The notes: generated by a model not told the origin, from the letters alone. Positions 25,607 to 34,311 are shown, counted from the stretch's first letter. The stretch: DNA of 34,482 nt from Peribacillus folii (GCF_030271255.1 NZ_JASJOM010000022.1:1-34482); one strand, 5' to 3'. Numbers and translations: made by a program.

Positions 25607-25633
25607 ATTATACTAAAAACTTTAATCTGTAAA
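25607..25633 (-). promoter_or_regulatory. promoter of the gltT riboswitch transcript
   Basis: On the minus strand TTTACA (25628-25633) precedes TATAAT (25607-25612) at 15 bp, or TAATAT at 17 bp. Transcription would start about 10 nt before the first conserved riboswitch block. Confidence 0.55.
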
Positions 25634-25769
25634 TATTTATTCTCGTCCAACATATAAAAAATCTTTAAACATGTCTGAAAATTCAGCATAATTTATCATT
25701 GGAGCAAAATTTTTTTTCTTGATTTATCCATATATATTATACCGATATATAATTCAAGCTCGCTTACAA

Positions 25770-27032
25770 TCATTTTTCAAGGATGCCGAGCAACAGGTAT
25801 CTCACCTTTTCCCTAGTGGTGAATTTCTTGTAAGTATTTATCTTCACTTTGCCAAAGCGCACGGGCGTAATAAAATGAGAATGGTTTTTCATCACGCTTG
25901 CCGGCTCCATCAGGATGACATCGCCAACCGCAGGTCCCTTGATAAGTTCCTGCTTGCCTTCAGCCTTCAGGCCCAATGTTACATAATATTTGTCCACATA
26001 GCCCTTTTTCGTCAATTTATAGAGCTGTGGTTTTTTGGTTCGGTGAACAGCCGCTGCAGGGACGGAAGGCACACCAGCCTTTTCATCGGTTATAACGGAT
26101 AAGTTGACCTTGGATCCCACCATCAATGCCTCCGTTCCCTCGCCTTCCTGTTCGATCATAGCCTGAAATGGAAACCTGTTATCCTTTTTTAATGTAGGCT
26201 CCTCTGCCGGATAAGAATGGATGCGGCTTATTTTCCCCTTTAATTCCTTTTTTAAATCGGGAGCGGTTGCCTTTATAGTCATGCCCACTTCAGCCTTTTT
26301 CATTTCACTTTCCGAGAAATCCCCTTCAATTCCCATATTTGCCGAAGCGATGGATATGATGGGATTAGTAAGGTTTTTGTTGATATTCTTCACAATGCCA
26401 TCAGCCTCACTTGTCGTCTCGACCGCGCCGCTCTGGGTTTCGATTGAACTTAGCTTGGCACTTAACATCTTCACTTTTTCGTTCAAACGGTTCTTTTCAA
26501 GCTCTTGCTTGTACATTTCCTGCTCGATGTTACTTTTAATAAGATCCAAGGAGTCAGTCGTTATATCGATATTCAACTTTTGTTCCACCGAATCATCGAT
26601 GACCGCTTTATCAGGAACACGGTCCAGGTTCGCTTGATAGGCACTCAACTTCGCTATGTATTGATCAATCCCGGAGAGTTCTCCTTCAGCAGCCGTTTTC
26701 TCGGCTGATAAATCCGCCTTAAGCTTATCAAGCTCCGTTGTCGTATACTCGAATAATGAAGCGCCAGCCGTAACGGCATCGCCCTCTTTTACGAGGAATT
26801 TTTGGAAGTCGTTTTTCTTGGCATCAAAATAAATATCATGCACATCTGCTGGTTTCACTATCGCTTTTGTTTGAATGATGGCCGTAATGGTATCTTTTTT
26901 CACCTTCGTCCAGCTGTCCACGAAAACGGTTCGTTCCACCTTGCTCTCTTTCTTTTCTATAAGGTATAAGTTAACGGTTATTAAAACGATTGACGCAACG
27001 GAGGCTGCTGCAATCTTCCACTTTCCATTCAT
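25770..27032 (-). CDS. HlyD/YknX-like membrane fusion protein
   Basis: This 420-residue protein has one N-terminal transmembrane anchor (about residues 6-24). Next come a first half of a biotinyl-lipoyl-like domain (AIVKPADVHDIYFDAKK...VKEGDAVTAGASLFEY) and a long coiled coil (about 95-200, LDKLKADLSAEKTAAEGELSGI...KNRLNEKVKMLSAKLSSIETQ). The second lipoyl half (TTSEADGIVKNINKN) and beta-barrel domains follow. It is a periplasmic-adaptor-type protein as in YknX and other Gram-positive exporter subunits. It follows the YknW-like gene by 15 bp. No YknY/YknZ ABC genes follow; gltT is next. A partner elsewhere is likely. Confidence 0.85.
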   Translation of the reverse strand: MNGKWKIAAASVASIVLITVNLYLIEKKESKVERTVFVDSWTKVKKDTITAIIQTKAIVKPADVHDIYFDAKKNDFQKFLVKEGDAVTAGASLFEYTTTELDKLKADLSAEKTAAEGELSGIDQYIAKLSAYQANLDRVPDKAVIDDSVEQKLNIDITTDSLDLIKSNIEQEMYKQELEKNRLNEKVKMLSAKLSSIETQSGAVETTSEADGIVKNINKNLTNPIISIASANMGIEGDFSESEMKKAEVGMTIKATAPDLKKELKGKISRIHSYPAEEPTLKKDNRFPFQAMIEQEGEGTEALMVGSKVNLSVITDEKAGVPSVPAAAVHRTKKPQLYKLTKKGYVDKYYVTLGLKAEGKQELIKGPAVGDVILMEPASVMKNHSHFITPVRFGKVKINTYKKFTTREKVRYLLLGILEK

Positions 27033-27047
27033 TCCCCTTCACCCGCC

Positions 27048-27710
27048 TTAGACAAATACTCCCACATGAATGTATGCCAAAAAGGCTTTAACAAACCATG
27101 TGGCCACATAGAATAGCGCAACTAAAATAAAGATCAAATGATTATTCCGTTCTGAAAATTCCTTTAGATAGAAATATTGCAGGAAAATAATAAGGATTTG
27201 AAAAATGGTGAACTCACTGAAAACATGTATAAAATAATCATTGCTTAGAAAATGCTGACTAATGACTCCGAAGGAAAAAGGATTGCCATCGTTGCCTATA
27301 TCAAGCAAAATCAATAAGGGCATCAGTAACACCTTTTCCAATAACTGCAAACAAAATAGGATCATTTGGAGGATCACTACTTTTATGTATGGCACTTCAG
27401 CGAAAATCCAAAAATACAGAGACGCCAAGAATATGTATAAGGTTGGGTATAGGAGACCGGAAACCATATTGCCGCCCATGATCAGCAGCTTTCCCATCTC
27501 GAATTCATTCGCATTCATTGCCGTAATTTGTTTGGAGAAGGATTCGGAACCAATCCCAAAATAACCACCAACGGCAAATACGATAAGACTCAGAAAATAT
27601 AATACTAGCAATTTACTTCCAAGCCGAGTGACAGCCTCAGCATTTTGCAGCTGATAACGACTCCTGTACGGCTCAAAAATGCCCTTTAGCAACCTGACCT
27701 GGTAAATCAT
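27048..27710 (-). CDS. YknW-like Yip1-family membrane protein
   Basis: This 220-residue protein has about five transmembrane segments (near residues 33-52, 83-105, 108-128, 163-182 and 190-212). The overall pattern is of Yip1/YIPF-family proteins such as B. subtilis YknW, which assists assembly of the YknXYZ complex. The soluble N-terminus (MIYQVRLLKGIFEPYRSRY) is short. GGAGGAAC precedes the ATG. It is the first gene of a two-gene unit with the HlyD/YknX-like gene. I base the YknW assignment mainly on topology and on the pairing with the YknX-like neighbour. Confidence 0.7.
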   Translation of the reverse strand: MIYQVRLLKGIFEPYRSRYQLQNAEAVTRLGSKLLVLYFLSLIVFAVGGYFGIGSESFSKQITAMNANEFEMGKLLIMGGNMVSGLLYPTLYIFLASLYFWIFAEVPYIKVVILQMILFCLQLLEKVLLMPLLILLDIGNDGNPFSFGVISQHFLSNDYFIHVFSEFTIFQILIIFLQYFYLKEFSERNNHLIFILVALFYVATWFVKAFLAYIHVGVFV

Positions 27711-27820
27711 ATGTGTTCCTCCTGCAAAAATTGTTCTTTCTCCTTACATTTTATCTTATTTTGGAAACATTTGCAGATATAAGGAATCATAACAACAAAA
27801 ATCAATGATTAACCGCTTAT

Positions 27821-28711
27821 CTAACTAGGGGTTAATGCCGATAAATGATGCTCAAGCACTTTTATTCCTGCAGGAGTCCGCCCATAGTTTTCCCCATCCA
27901 TATCCACGTTAAGCGGGGCCTTCGTTTCGATTGTAAGAGTACTGGCCTGTACATAAGTCACTCCGGAATCCGAACCCAGATTTTCGGACCAAGCACCATT
28001 CTTCGTTATTATCTCTAAAAAAGTGCTAAAGCTAGCATTTTCCAAAATGGCAACGCCTAATTTACCATCATCTGGATCCATCGGAAAAGGCAATAAGTTG
28101 GTCCCGATGAATGATCCATTCATCACCAGGATCATGAGCGCCTCCCCTTCCAATTGCTTCCCGTCATATTCGACTTTGAAGGGAAAAGCGGCATTATCTC
28201 CAAGCGTCCTAACTGCGCTTAATAAGTAACCTATTTTTCCGAACCGGCTTTTTTCCTGATCATCAATATTGTTCGATGTATCGGTAACAAGTCCGATTCC
28301 CCAGAAATTAGAGAAATAAGCATCATTGGCCATGCCGATATCAATGGGGCGGACCTTTCCATTAACAAGGGCTTCCGCAGCATGACGAACATTTTGGGGA
28401 ATGTTCAAGGTCCTGGAAAAATCATTGCAGGTCCCTCCAGGTAAAACCCCAAACAAAGGCCGCTTCCCGAGTGGCGACAGACCGTTTACACACTCATGGA
28501 CTGTTCCATCTCCACCTAAAACGAATACAACATCCATGTCTTCACCATAATTCAAGCAAAAACGCTGTGCATCGCCTTTTTCCTTGGTTTTCAAAACAAG
28601 CAGCTCATCAATATGCGGGGCAATCACCGGAAGACATCCCTCGAGGTTTCTCGTCAGCTTGTGATTCCCGGCTTTTTCGTTATAAATCAACATCCCTTTT
28701 TTCCATTTCAT
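27821..28711 (-). CDS. diacylglycerol/lipid kinase family protein (YegS/BmrU type)
   Basis: This 296-residue protein is a DAGK-catalytic-domain kinase. The nucleotide-binding motif VLGGDGTVHECVNGL is at about residues 64-78, and the second motif VLPGGTCNDFSRTL is at 89-102, as in DgkB, YegS and BmrU. The C-terminal half has the beta-sandwich lipid domain (MILVMNGSFIGTNLLPFPMDPDDGKLGVAIL, PLNVDMDGENYGRTP). Members phosphorylate diacylglycerol or related lipids; the substrate here is not determined. It is closest to B. subtilis YtlR/BmrU-type proteins rather than essential DgkB. The ATG follows GGGGGG at about 5 bp. Confidence 0.9.
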   Translation of the reverse strand: MKWKKGMLIYNEKAGNHKLTRNLEGCLPVIAPHIDELLVLKTKEKGDAQRFCLNYGEDMDVVFVLGGDGTVHECVNGLSPLGKRPLFGVLPGGTCNDFSRTLNIPQNVRHAAEALVNGKVRPIDIGMANDAYFSNFWGIGLVTDTSNNIDDQEKSRFGKIGYLLSAVRTLGDNAAFPFKVEYDGKQLEGEALMILVMNGSFIGTNLLPFPMDPDDGKLGVAILENASFSTFLEIITKNGAWSENLGSDSGVTYVQASTLTIETKAPLNVDMDGENYGRTPAGIKVLEHHLSALTPS

Positions 28712-28796
28712 GCTCTATCCCCCCTGCCGTAATCGAATTTCACTACCTATACTTTTTCCTAAACCGTAACATTTGAAACGTACTCATGACTGAATG

Positions 28797-28822
28797 AAAA
28801 AAGGGGCATGGCGCCCCTTTTT
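28797..28822 (-). terminator. bidirectional terminator after the TetR gene
   Basis: AAAAAGGGGC and GCCCCTTTTT form a perfect 10-bp stem (28798-28807 with 28813-28822) with loop ATGGC. A/T runs at both ends allow it to work on either strand. It lies between the TetR stop and the kinase gene start. Confidence 0.92.
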
Positions 28823-28831
28823 CTAATACAT

Positions 28832-29719
28832 TCATATCATCGTTATATATTCCTTCAGCGTTAAGATCAGCTTGGGATACAACGAGCCCTTCCTATCCCT
28901 TTTTTCCAGGAATAATAAAAGGCTCTCCAATATTATTGAACTTGGCTTACCTTTTGATAACTCTTCTTGAATCGCACATAAAGCCTTTGAATTTTTATTC
29001 GCTTCACTTCCTTCTTCTTTGCGGATTTCCGTTTCCAATAGTTTCGTGATGATCAAAAGGATTTCCTCTTTTGGATTCAAGTCATGTAAATGGCAATTCA
29101 GCAATGGAAAACGCTTCAATAATGGGTCTTCCATCGTTTGGAGGCTTGCGATGATCGAGTCCAGCCGATTCAAAATGAAGGCAGGAAACAACTCCGCTTC
29201 AAATGCATCTTTTTTTCTCATAAGTAAGCCCATATATCCTTTGAACAGGGAGTCCAGCATGACCGTGCAGTCCGGAAGGAATTCTTCAGGCAGCTTCGGG
29301 TATAGCTCCATGATTTTACGCTTGAAGAAAATGACCCCTTCTTGATGGATATAATGCAAAAACTGATCCAATTCTTTACTGATATGGACCATTTGTTCCT
29401 GCATCAGCATCTGAATTAATTTCGTATTCCCCGTCATATGCTCAATTTGAACGGATATTTGCCCTAAAAACCTGTCTTCATTGGATAAAGAAGCATCAAG
29501 CTCCAAATCGAGCAGCGCGTCCGTCAAGGCTTCATAGAAGTACCTAAAAATGGATACGAGCAATTCTTCCTTCGATTTAAAGTAATTGTAAAAAGATCCC
29601 TTTGCTATCCCGCACTGTTCGGCAATTTCTTGAACAGAGGTCGAATGATATCCCTTCTCCGAGAAAAGCTCTACCGATTTATCTATGATCATTTTATGTT
29701 TTTCATTCATTCGGTTCAT
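28832..29719 (-). CDS. yerO: TetR/AcrR-family regulator, YerO-like
   Basis: The N-terminus is a TetR DNA-binding domain: HKMIIDKSVELFSEKGYHSTSVQEIAEQCGIAKGSFYNYFKSKEELLVSIF (about residues 8-58). The ligand-binding part (about 230 residues) is longer than usual (295 residues in total). It is divergent from the SwrC-type exporter, like B. subtilis yerO-yerP(swrC). It should repress both genes through two palindromes (29745-29758 and 29860-29873). The start is uncertain: I chose the ATG at 29719, 3 bp after AAAGGA; the ATG 3 codons later is also possible. The last 60 residues contain LSKGKPSSIILESLLLFLEKRDRKGSL. Confidence 0.88.
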   Translation of the reverse strand: MNRMNEKHKMIIDKSVELFSEKGYHSTSVQEIAEQCGIAKGSFYNYFKSKEELLVSIFRYFYEALTDALLDLELDASLSNEDRFLGQISVQIEHMTGNTKLIQMLMQEQMVHISKELDQFLHYIHQEGVIFFKRKIMELYPKLPEEFLPDCTVMLDSLFKGYMGLLMRKKDAFEAELFPAFILNRLDSIIASLQTMEDPLLKRFPLLNCHLHDLNPKEEILLIITKLLETEIRKEEGSEANKNSKALCAIQEELSKGKPSSIILESLLLFLEKRDRKGSLYPKLILTLKEYITMI

Positions 29720-29744
29720 CCATCCTTTGAAAATTGTCTGCATA

Positions 29745-29758
29745 TGACCAACTGGTCA
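29745..29758. promoter_or_regulatory. TetR operator 1
   Basis: A perfect palindrome TGACCA-AC-TGGTCA lies just downstream of the TetR-gene promoter (29769-29797, minus). Binding would block the regulator's own transcription. Confidence 0.75.
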
Positions 29759-29768
29759 CGTCATCCAC

Positions 29769-29797
29769 ATTGTATCTCAAAACCATTGAAATCACAA
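29769..29797 (-). promoter_or_regulatory. promoter of the TetR-family gene
   Basis: On the minus strand TTGTGA (29792-29797) and TACAAT (29769-29774) are separated by 17 bp. Operator 1 covers the expected start site. Confidence 0.6.
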
Positions 29798-29822
29798 CGA
29801 TATAACTAAGGATTACTATCTG

Positions 29823-29851
29823 TTGCAATCACAATTGATATGCTTTATATT
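29823..29851 (+). promoter_or_regulatory. promoter of swrC
   Basis: TTGCAA (29823-29828) and TATATT (29846-29851) are separated by 17 bp. Operator 2 (29860-29873) lies at the expected start site. Confidence 0.6.
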
Positions 29852-29859
29852 TGATTCTA

Positions 29860-29873
29860 TGACCGGCTGGTCA
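29860..29873. promoter_or_regulatory. TetR operator 2
   Basis: TGACCGGCTGGTCA has the same half sites (TGACC/GGTCA) as operator 1 and lies between the swrC promoter and its start codon. Confidence 0.75.
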
Positions 29874-29900
29874 CAATATTATCTATGGAGGGTAAACAGC

Positions 29901-32900
29901 TTGAACTCGATAATTAAATTTTCTTTAAAGAATAAACTGGCAATCTGGTTGCTGACAATCATCATTGTTGCAGCAGGTTTATATTCCGGTTTAAACATGA
30001 AACAAGAAACCATTCCAAATATCTCCACTCCTTTAATAAGCGTCTCCACCGTATATCCCGGAGCTGCACCTGAAGAAGTGGCTGATAAACTCACAGACCA
30101 AATTGAACAAAAGGTCACTAATCTATCAGGAGTTGAATTGGTCAGTTCGTCTTCCATGGCCAATGTTTCCTCCGTCCAATTGCAATATGATTATGACACG
30201 GATATGGACGATGCTGTAAAAGATGTGAAAGAAGCATTGGAGAAGCTTGAACTGCCTGATGGTGTGGAAGAACCCAGCGTTTCGAAATTGGAATTGAACG
30301 CTTTCCCCGTTGTTGCTCTTAGTATAACCGATAAAGATTCTGATTTGCCTGCCCTGACAAAAAATGTAGAAGATGTGTTAGTTCCTAAGCTTGAAGGAAT
30401 TGACGGGGTGACATCCGTAACGATTTCAGGACAGCAGGTTAATGAAGGCAGCCTTGAGTTCGATCAAAAAAAGATGGCACAATATGGGCTCAATGAAGAA
30501 GACGTAAAAAAGGTCATCCAAGCGGCAAATGTCAACATGCCTCTTGGCTTATATAACTTTGACGATAAAGAAAAAACGATCGTGGTTGATGGAAACATCT
30601 CAACGCTCAAAGACTTGAAAAATATTGACATCCCTTTAACCGGCGGCTCACAATCAGAAGCGCCGACACAAACAGCACCAGCACAGGGACAAGTGCCAGC
30701 TAATCAAGCGGGCCCGGAAACGGCACCAGCTGCTCCCCAAATGCAAAGTGTGAAATTATCGGACATTGCCGAAGTGAAAATCATCGGGAAGGCTGAATCC
30801 ATTTCGAAGACGAACGGCAATGAATCAATCGGAATTCAAGTTACAAGATCGCCCGATGCCGACACAGTCGCCATCGTCGAAGAAGTGCAAGACCAAGTTT
30901 CTAATTTTAAAGATGAATTCAAAGGGGTAACCGCACATACTACGCTCGACCAAGCCAAACCGATCAAGGATTCTGTTGAAACCATGATTAGCAAGGCCAT
31001 TTTCGGCTGTCTGTTTGCTGTCATCGTAATCATGCTTTTCCTAAGAAACTTCAAAACGACCCTGATCTCCGTCATTTCGATTCCATTATCTTTGTTGGCT
31101 GCCCTTTTGGTGCTCAAGCAAATGGATATCTCATTAAATGTCATGACATTGGGAGCCATGACAGTTGCGATTGGCCGGGTCGTCGATGACTCCATTGTGG
31201 TAATCGAAAATATTTATCGAAGAATGGCACTTAAAGGCGAAAAATTGAAAGGCGGCGAATTGATCCGTTCCGCCACTAAGGAAATGTTCATCCCTATCCT
31301 TTCATCAACGATCGTTACTGTAGCCGTATACCTGCCGTTAGCAAGCGTTACTGGTCCAGTTGGCGAGCTATTCATGCCCTTCGCATTAACGATGGTGTTT
31401 GCATTGGTCGCATCATTAGTAATTGCCATCACTCTTGTACCAGCCATGGCAGACTCATTATTTAAAAACGGACTTTCCCAAAAAGAATTGAAATCACATG
31501 AAGAAAAGCCAAGCAAGCTATCCGGATTCTACCGCAGGGCACTGAATTGGTCCTTAAGCCATAAGTTGATCACATTCGGAACAGCCATTGTATTGTTGAT
31601 CGGCAGCTTGTTCCTCATTCCAAGCATAGGCGTCAGCTTCATGCCTGCTGATGAAGAAAAGCAGATCATCGTCACTTATACTCCAGCACCTGGGGAATTG
31701 AAAGAGGATATTGAAAAGGAAACGGAAAAAGTAGAAAAGTACCTCATGGATAAAGATGATGTGAAGACAGTCCAATACACATTAGGCGAAAACATGATGA
31801 GCGGCATGATGGGCGGCTCGAGCAATTCAGCCCTCTTCTATGTTCTTTATGATGAAGACACCGAAAACTTCGGGGAAAAGAAAGAAAAGATCATAAAACA
31901 CCTGACCAACCTTGACTCTCCAGGAACGTGGAAGCAACAAGAATTCACTTCCACATCAAGCAACGAAACGACTCTTTATGTCTATGGAAATACACAAAAA
32001 GATATTGAACCGGTCATTGACGAGATTCAAAAGATCATGAAGAAAAATGACCAATTGAAGGATGTCGATACAAGTCTTTCCGATGCATATGAGCAATATA
32101 CACTCGTGACGGACCAGAAGAAGCTAAGTGAACTTGGACTAACAGCTGCCCAAGTCGGCATGTCAATTGCAAACTCAAACAAAGATGATGCCCTCACTAC
32201 CATCAAAAAAGATGGAGAAGAAGTCAAAGTTTATGTAGAGAAGGAAGAAAAGACATTCCAAGATAAAAAGGATCTTGAGAATACGAAAATCACTTCTCCA
32301 ATGGGAATGGAAGTGCCTTTAAAAGACGTTGTTAAAATCGAGGAAGGCAAAGCATCCGATACAATAAGCCGCCGTGACGGGAAAATTTACGCGGACGTTT
32401 CCGCAACAATCAAATCGGATGATGTTGCAGCCGTAACAAAAGAAGTACAAAAAGAAGTTGATAAATTAGACCTTCCAGCAAGTGTCACGGTAGACTATGG
32501 CGGAGTGACCGAAGATATCCAAGAATCATTCACTCAGCTTGGTATCGCCATGTTGGCAGCCATTGCGATCGTTTACTTTGTCCTTGTCGTCACTTTCCAC
32601 GGCGGGTTAGCACCGATTGCAATCTTATTCTCCTTACCATTCACGGTAATTGGTGCTTTAGTGGGCTTATTCATTGCCGGTGAGACCATCAGCGTTTCAG
32701 CCATGATGGGTGTGCTCATGCTTATCGGTATCGTTGTAACCAATGCCATCGTATTGGTGGACAGGGTAATCAAAAATGAAGAATCCGGATTCTCGACACG
32801 TGAAGCGCTGCTCGAGGCGGGATCTACCCGTCTGCGACCGATCTTGATGACTGCACTGGCCACGATCGGAGCTTTAATACCATTAGCTATTGGAGCGGAA

Positions 32901-33041
32901 GGCAGCGGCTTGATCTCACAAGGGCTGGGAATTACAGTTATCGGCGGACTCGTGAGCTCGACCTTGCTGACGCTTGTCATCGTACCGGTAGTCTATGAAG
33001 TTATCATGAAATTAGGTAAAAAAAAGAAAAAAAACAATTAA
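29901..33041 (+). CDS. swrC: RND-family exporter SwrC (YerP/AcrB-like)
   Basis: This 1046-residue RND permease resembles B. subtilis SwrC (YerP), which exports surfactin and other amphiphilic drugs. The N-terminal MNSIIKFSLKNKLAIWLLTIIIVAAGLYSG is the first transmembrane helix, followed by a porter domain (VYPGAAPEEVADKLTDQIE). The proton-relay segment GAMTVAIGRVVDDSIVVIENI lies near residues 420-436, and MLIGIVVTNAIVLVDRV is the second-half repeat. The N-terminal porter half has a Pro/Ala/Gln-rich insert (about 247-282). The start is a TTG at 29901, 8 bp after GGAGGG, which aligns with SwrC; the frame extends upstream to 29823 without a ribosome site. It is driven by proton gradient by family inference. 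Confidence 0.95.
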   Translation: MNSIIKFSLKNKLAIWLLTIIIVAAGLYSGLNMKQETIPNISTPLISVSTVYPGAAPEEVADKLTDQIEQKVTNLSGVELVSSSSMANVSSVQLQYDYDTDMDDAVKDVKEALEKLELPDGVEEPSVSKLELNAFPVVALSITDKDSDLPALTKNVEDVLVPKLEGIDGVTSVTISGQQVNEGSLEFDQKKMAQYGLNEEDVKKVIQAANVNMPLGLYNFDDKEKTIVVDGNISTLKDLKNIDIPLTGGSQSEAPTQTAPAQGQVPANQAGPETAPAAPQMQSVKLSDIAEVKIIGKAESISKTNGNESIGIQVTRSPDADTVAIVEEVQDQVSNFKDEFKGVTAHTTLDQAKPIKDSVETMISKAIFGCLFAVIVIMLFLRNFKTTLISVISIPLSLLAALLVLKQMDISLNVMTLGAMTVAIGRVVDDSIVVIENIYRRMALKGEKLKGGELIRSATKEMFIPILSSTIVTVAVYLPLASVTGPVGELFMPFALTMVFALVASLVIAITLVPAMADSLFKNGLSQKELKSHEEKPSKLSGFYRRALNWSLSHKLITFGTAIVLLIGSLFLIPSIGVSFMPADEEKQIIVTYTPAPGELKEDIEKETEKVEKYLMDKDDVKTVQYTLGENMMSGMMGGSSNSALFYVLYDEDTENFGEKKEKIIKHLTNLDSPGTWKQQEFTSTSSNETTLYVYGNTQKDIEPVIDEIQKIMKKNDQLKDVDTSLSDAYEQYTLVTDQKKLSELGLTAAQVGMSIANSNKDDALTTIKKDGEEVKVYVEKEEKTFQDKKDLENTKITSPMGMEVPLKDVVKIEEGKASDTISRRDGKIYADVSATIKSDDVAAVTKEVQKEVDKLDLPASVTVDYGGVTEDIQESFTQLGIAMLAAIAIVYFVLVVTFHGGLAPIAILFSLPFTVIGALVGLFIAGETISVSAMMGVLMLIGIVVTNAIVLVDRVIKNEESGFSTREALLEAGSTRLRPILMTALATIGALIPLAIGAEGSGLISQGLGITVIGGLVSSTLLTLVIVPVVYEVIMKLGKKKKKNN

Positions 33042-33053
33042 ATAAATGACTGC

Positions 33054-33113
33054 AAACAGCCCTCTGTAGGAAGCCACTTAATATAAGTGGCCGACCCTGC
33101 AGGGGGCTGTTTT
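33054..33113 (+). terminator. swrC terminator, branched hairpin
   Basis: An outer stem (AAACAGCCC with GGGGCTGTTT, continued by CTG/CAG) encloses an inner hairpin GCCACTT-AATAT-AAGTGGC. A short T-run follows on the plus strand. Confidence 0.85.
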
Positions 33114-33311
33114 GCGTACAACTGGTGCATCCAAAAATAAAAAAAGACCGCTACGGGGCCTCTGGGAGCTGTACTGTTGTAACCTATCAACTTCATTATA
33201 CTAACAGGGTACCGACTGTAAAAATGAAAGCCTTATTACGCTCTCTGTTCCCAAAGAGTCCGCGAGTAGCAACCCGTCATTTCCAAGGAAATGCTTTACC
33301 TTCTAAAAAAC

Positions 33312-33340
33312 AAAAAAAGGAAAGAGCATCCCTTCCTTTT
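33312..33340 (-). terminator. terminator after the tyrosine recombinase
   Basis: On the minus strand AAAAGGAA (33333-33340) pairs with TTCCTTTT, followed by further T, about 13 bp after the recombinase stop. The upper stem is imperfect. Confidence 0.75.
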
Positions 33341-33353
33341 CACTTCTTATGAA

Positions 33354-34196
33354 TCAATGTTTTGTGAACGTTTGGTCAATCGCATCTTCCAAATCCAACG
33401 ATTTTTCCTTTAAATAACGCTTCGTCACATTTAAATCTTTATGGCCGGCAAGCTTGGATATCGTTTGGACATCTATTCCGTTATCCACTAATCTTTGGCA
33501 AAAAGTATGCCGTAATTTATGTGGATGCACATTATATTTTTTCAATATATATTGAACCGACCTTGGAGTGATCCTTTGATTATAACTCGAAAGGAACAAT
33601 GGATCGGCTTTGTCCTTCAAGGAGTTTAGATAATTCTTTACATGCTGTATGACGGATTGCGTAAGGGGAACGGAACGATCGATTTCACCTTTTGCATTCC
33701 TGACTAATATGTAATTTCGCTCTTTATCCATGATGACGTCAGAGCCATTCAAGTCACATAATTCAGAGACACGGATTCCTGTATGCAACAGCAGGTAGAC
33801 GATGGCGATGTTCCTTAAATTCCCTTCTGCTTCGATATCCCTTAACAGGATTTCCTGCTCTTTTATACTTAAAGTCTCAGGCACCTCATGCTTGTACTCT
33901 TTTACCTTACGCTCAACCGGAAGCATTATTTGCGGTTTCCCTAAGAATTTGAAGAATACGTTAAGGGCGATATAGTGTTTTTCAATTGTTCCTGGACTTT
34001 TCTTGCAATTTTCTAAATTATCAAGATAATCCTGAACATCTTCAGAATGAATCTCCATCAGCATCTCTTTTTGTGTCTGGTCACAAAACTGTGAAAGGAC
34101 ACCAGTATACGTTTTGATCGTATTATCTGATTTGCCTTGGTCTCTCAACCATTCAGCAAACGAAAAAATCATTTCATCTTTAGCAGAGGTATCCAT
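33354..34196 (-). CDS. tyrosine recombinase, XerC/XerD-like
   Basis: This 280-residue protein has an N-terminal SAM-like core-binding domain (about 5-90, FAEWLRDQGKSDNTIKTYTGVLSQF) and a catalytic domain with the complete set of residues. These are Arg142 (HTGIRVSEL), Lys169 (RNAKGEIDR), His226 and Arg229 (HPHKLRHTF), His252 (AGHKDLNVTKRYL) and nucleophile Tyr261. It lacks the N-terminal arm-binding domain of phage integrases and is thus XerC/XerD- or TnpI-like. GGGGGA precedes the ATG. It stands alone, with no transposase, phage or conjugation genes within the window. Its substrate is unknown; it is not the housekeeping XerC/XerD as judged from context only. Confidence 0.92.
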   Translation of the reverse strand: MDTSAKDEMIFSFAEWLRDQGKSDNTIKTYTGVLSQFCDQTQKEMLMEIHSEDVQDYLDNLENCKKSPGTIEKHYIALNVFFKFLGKPQIMLPVERKVKEYKHEVPETLSIKEQEILLRDIEAEGNLRNIAIVYLLLHTGIRVSELCDLNGSDVIMDKERNYILVRNAKGEIDRSVPLTQSVIQHVKNYLNSLKDKADPLFLSSYNQRITPRSVQYILKKYNVHPHKLRHTFCQRLVDNGIDVQTISKLAGHKDLNVTKRYLKEKSLDLEDAIDQTFTKH

Positions 34197-34311
34197 CGGC
34201 TATTCCCCCAATGACAGTTTCAGAACTAAGTTAAGTTTAACATATATCCCTACAGAAACGAAGAATTCTGTCCAGATGCCTTCATCTGTTTATGATTATA
34301 TAAAAGAAGTA

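Noticed and set aside
33125..33352. 75-codon plus-strand ORF with a basic C-terminus between swrC and the recombinase
   Set aside because: No ribosome site before either ATG, and its 3' end is the terminator of the recombinase gene.
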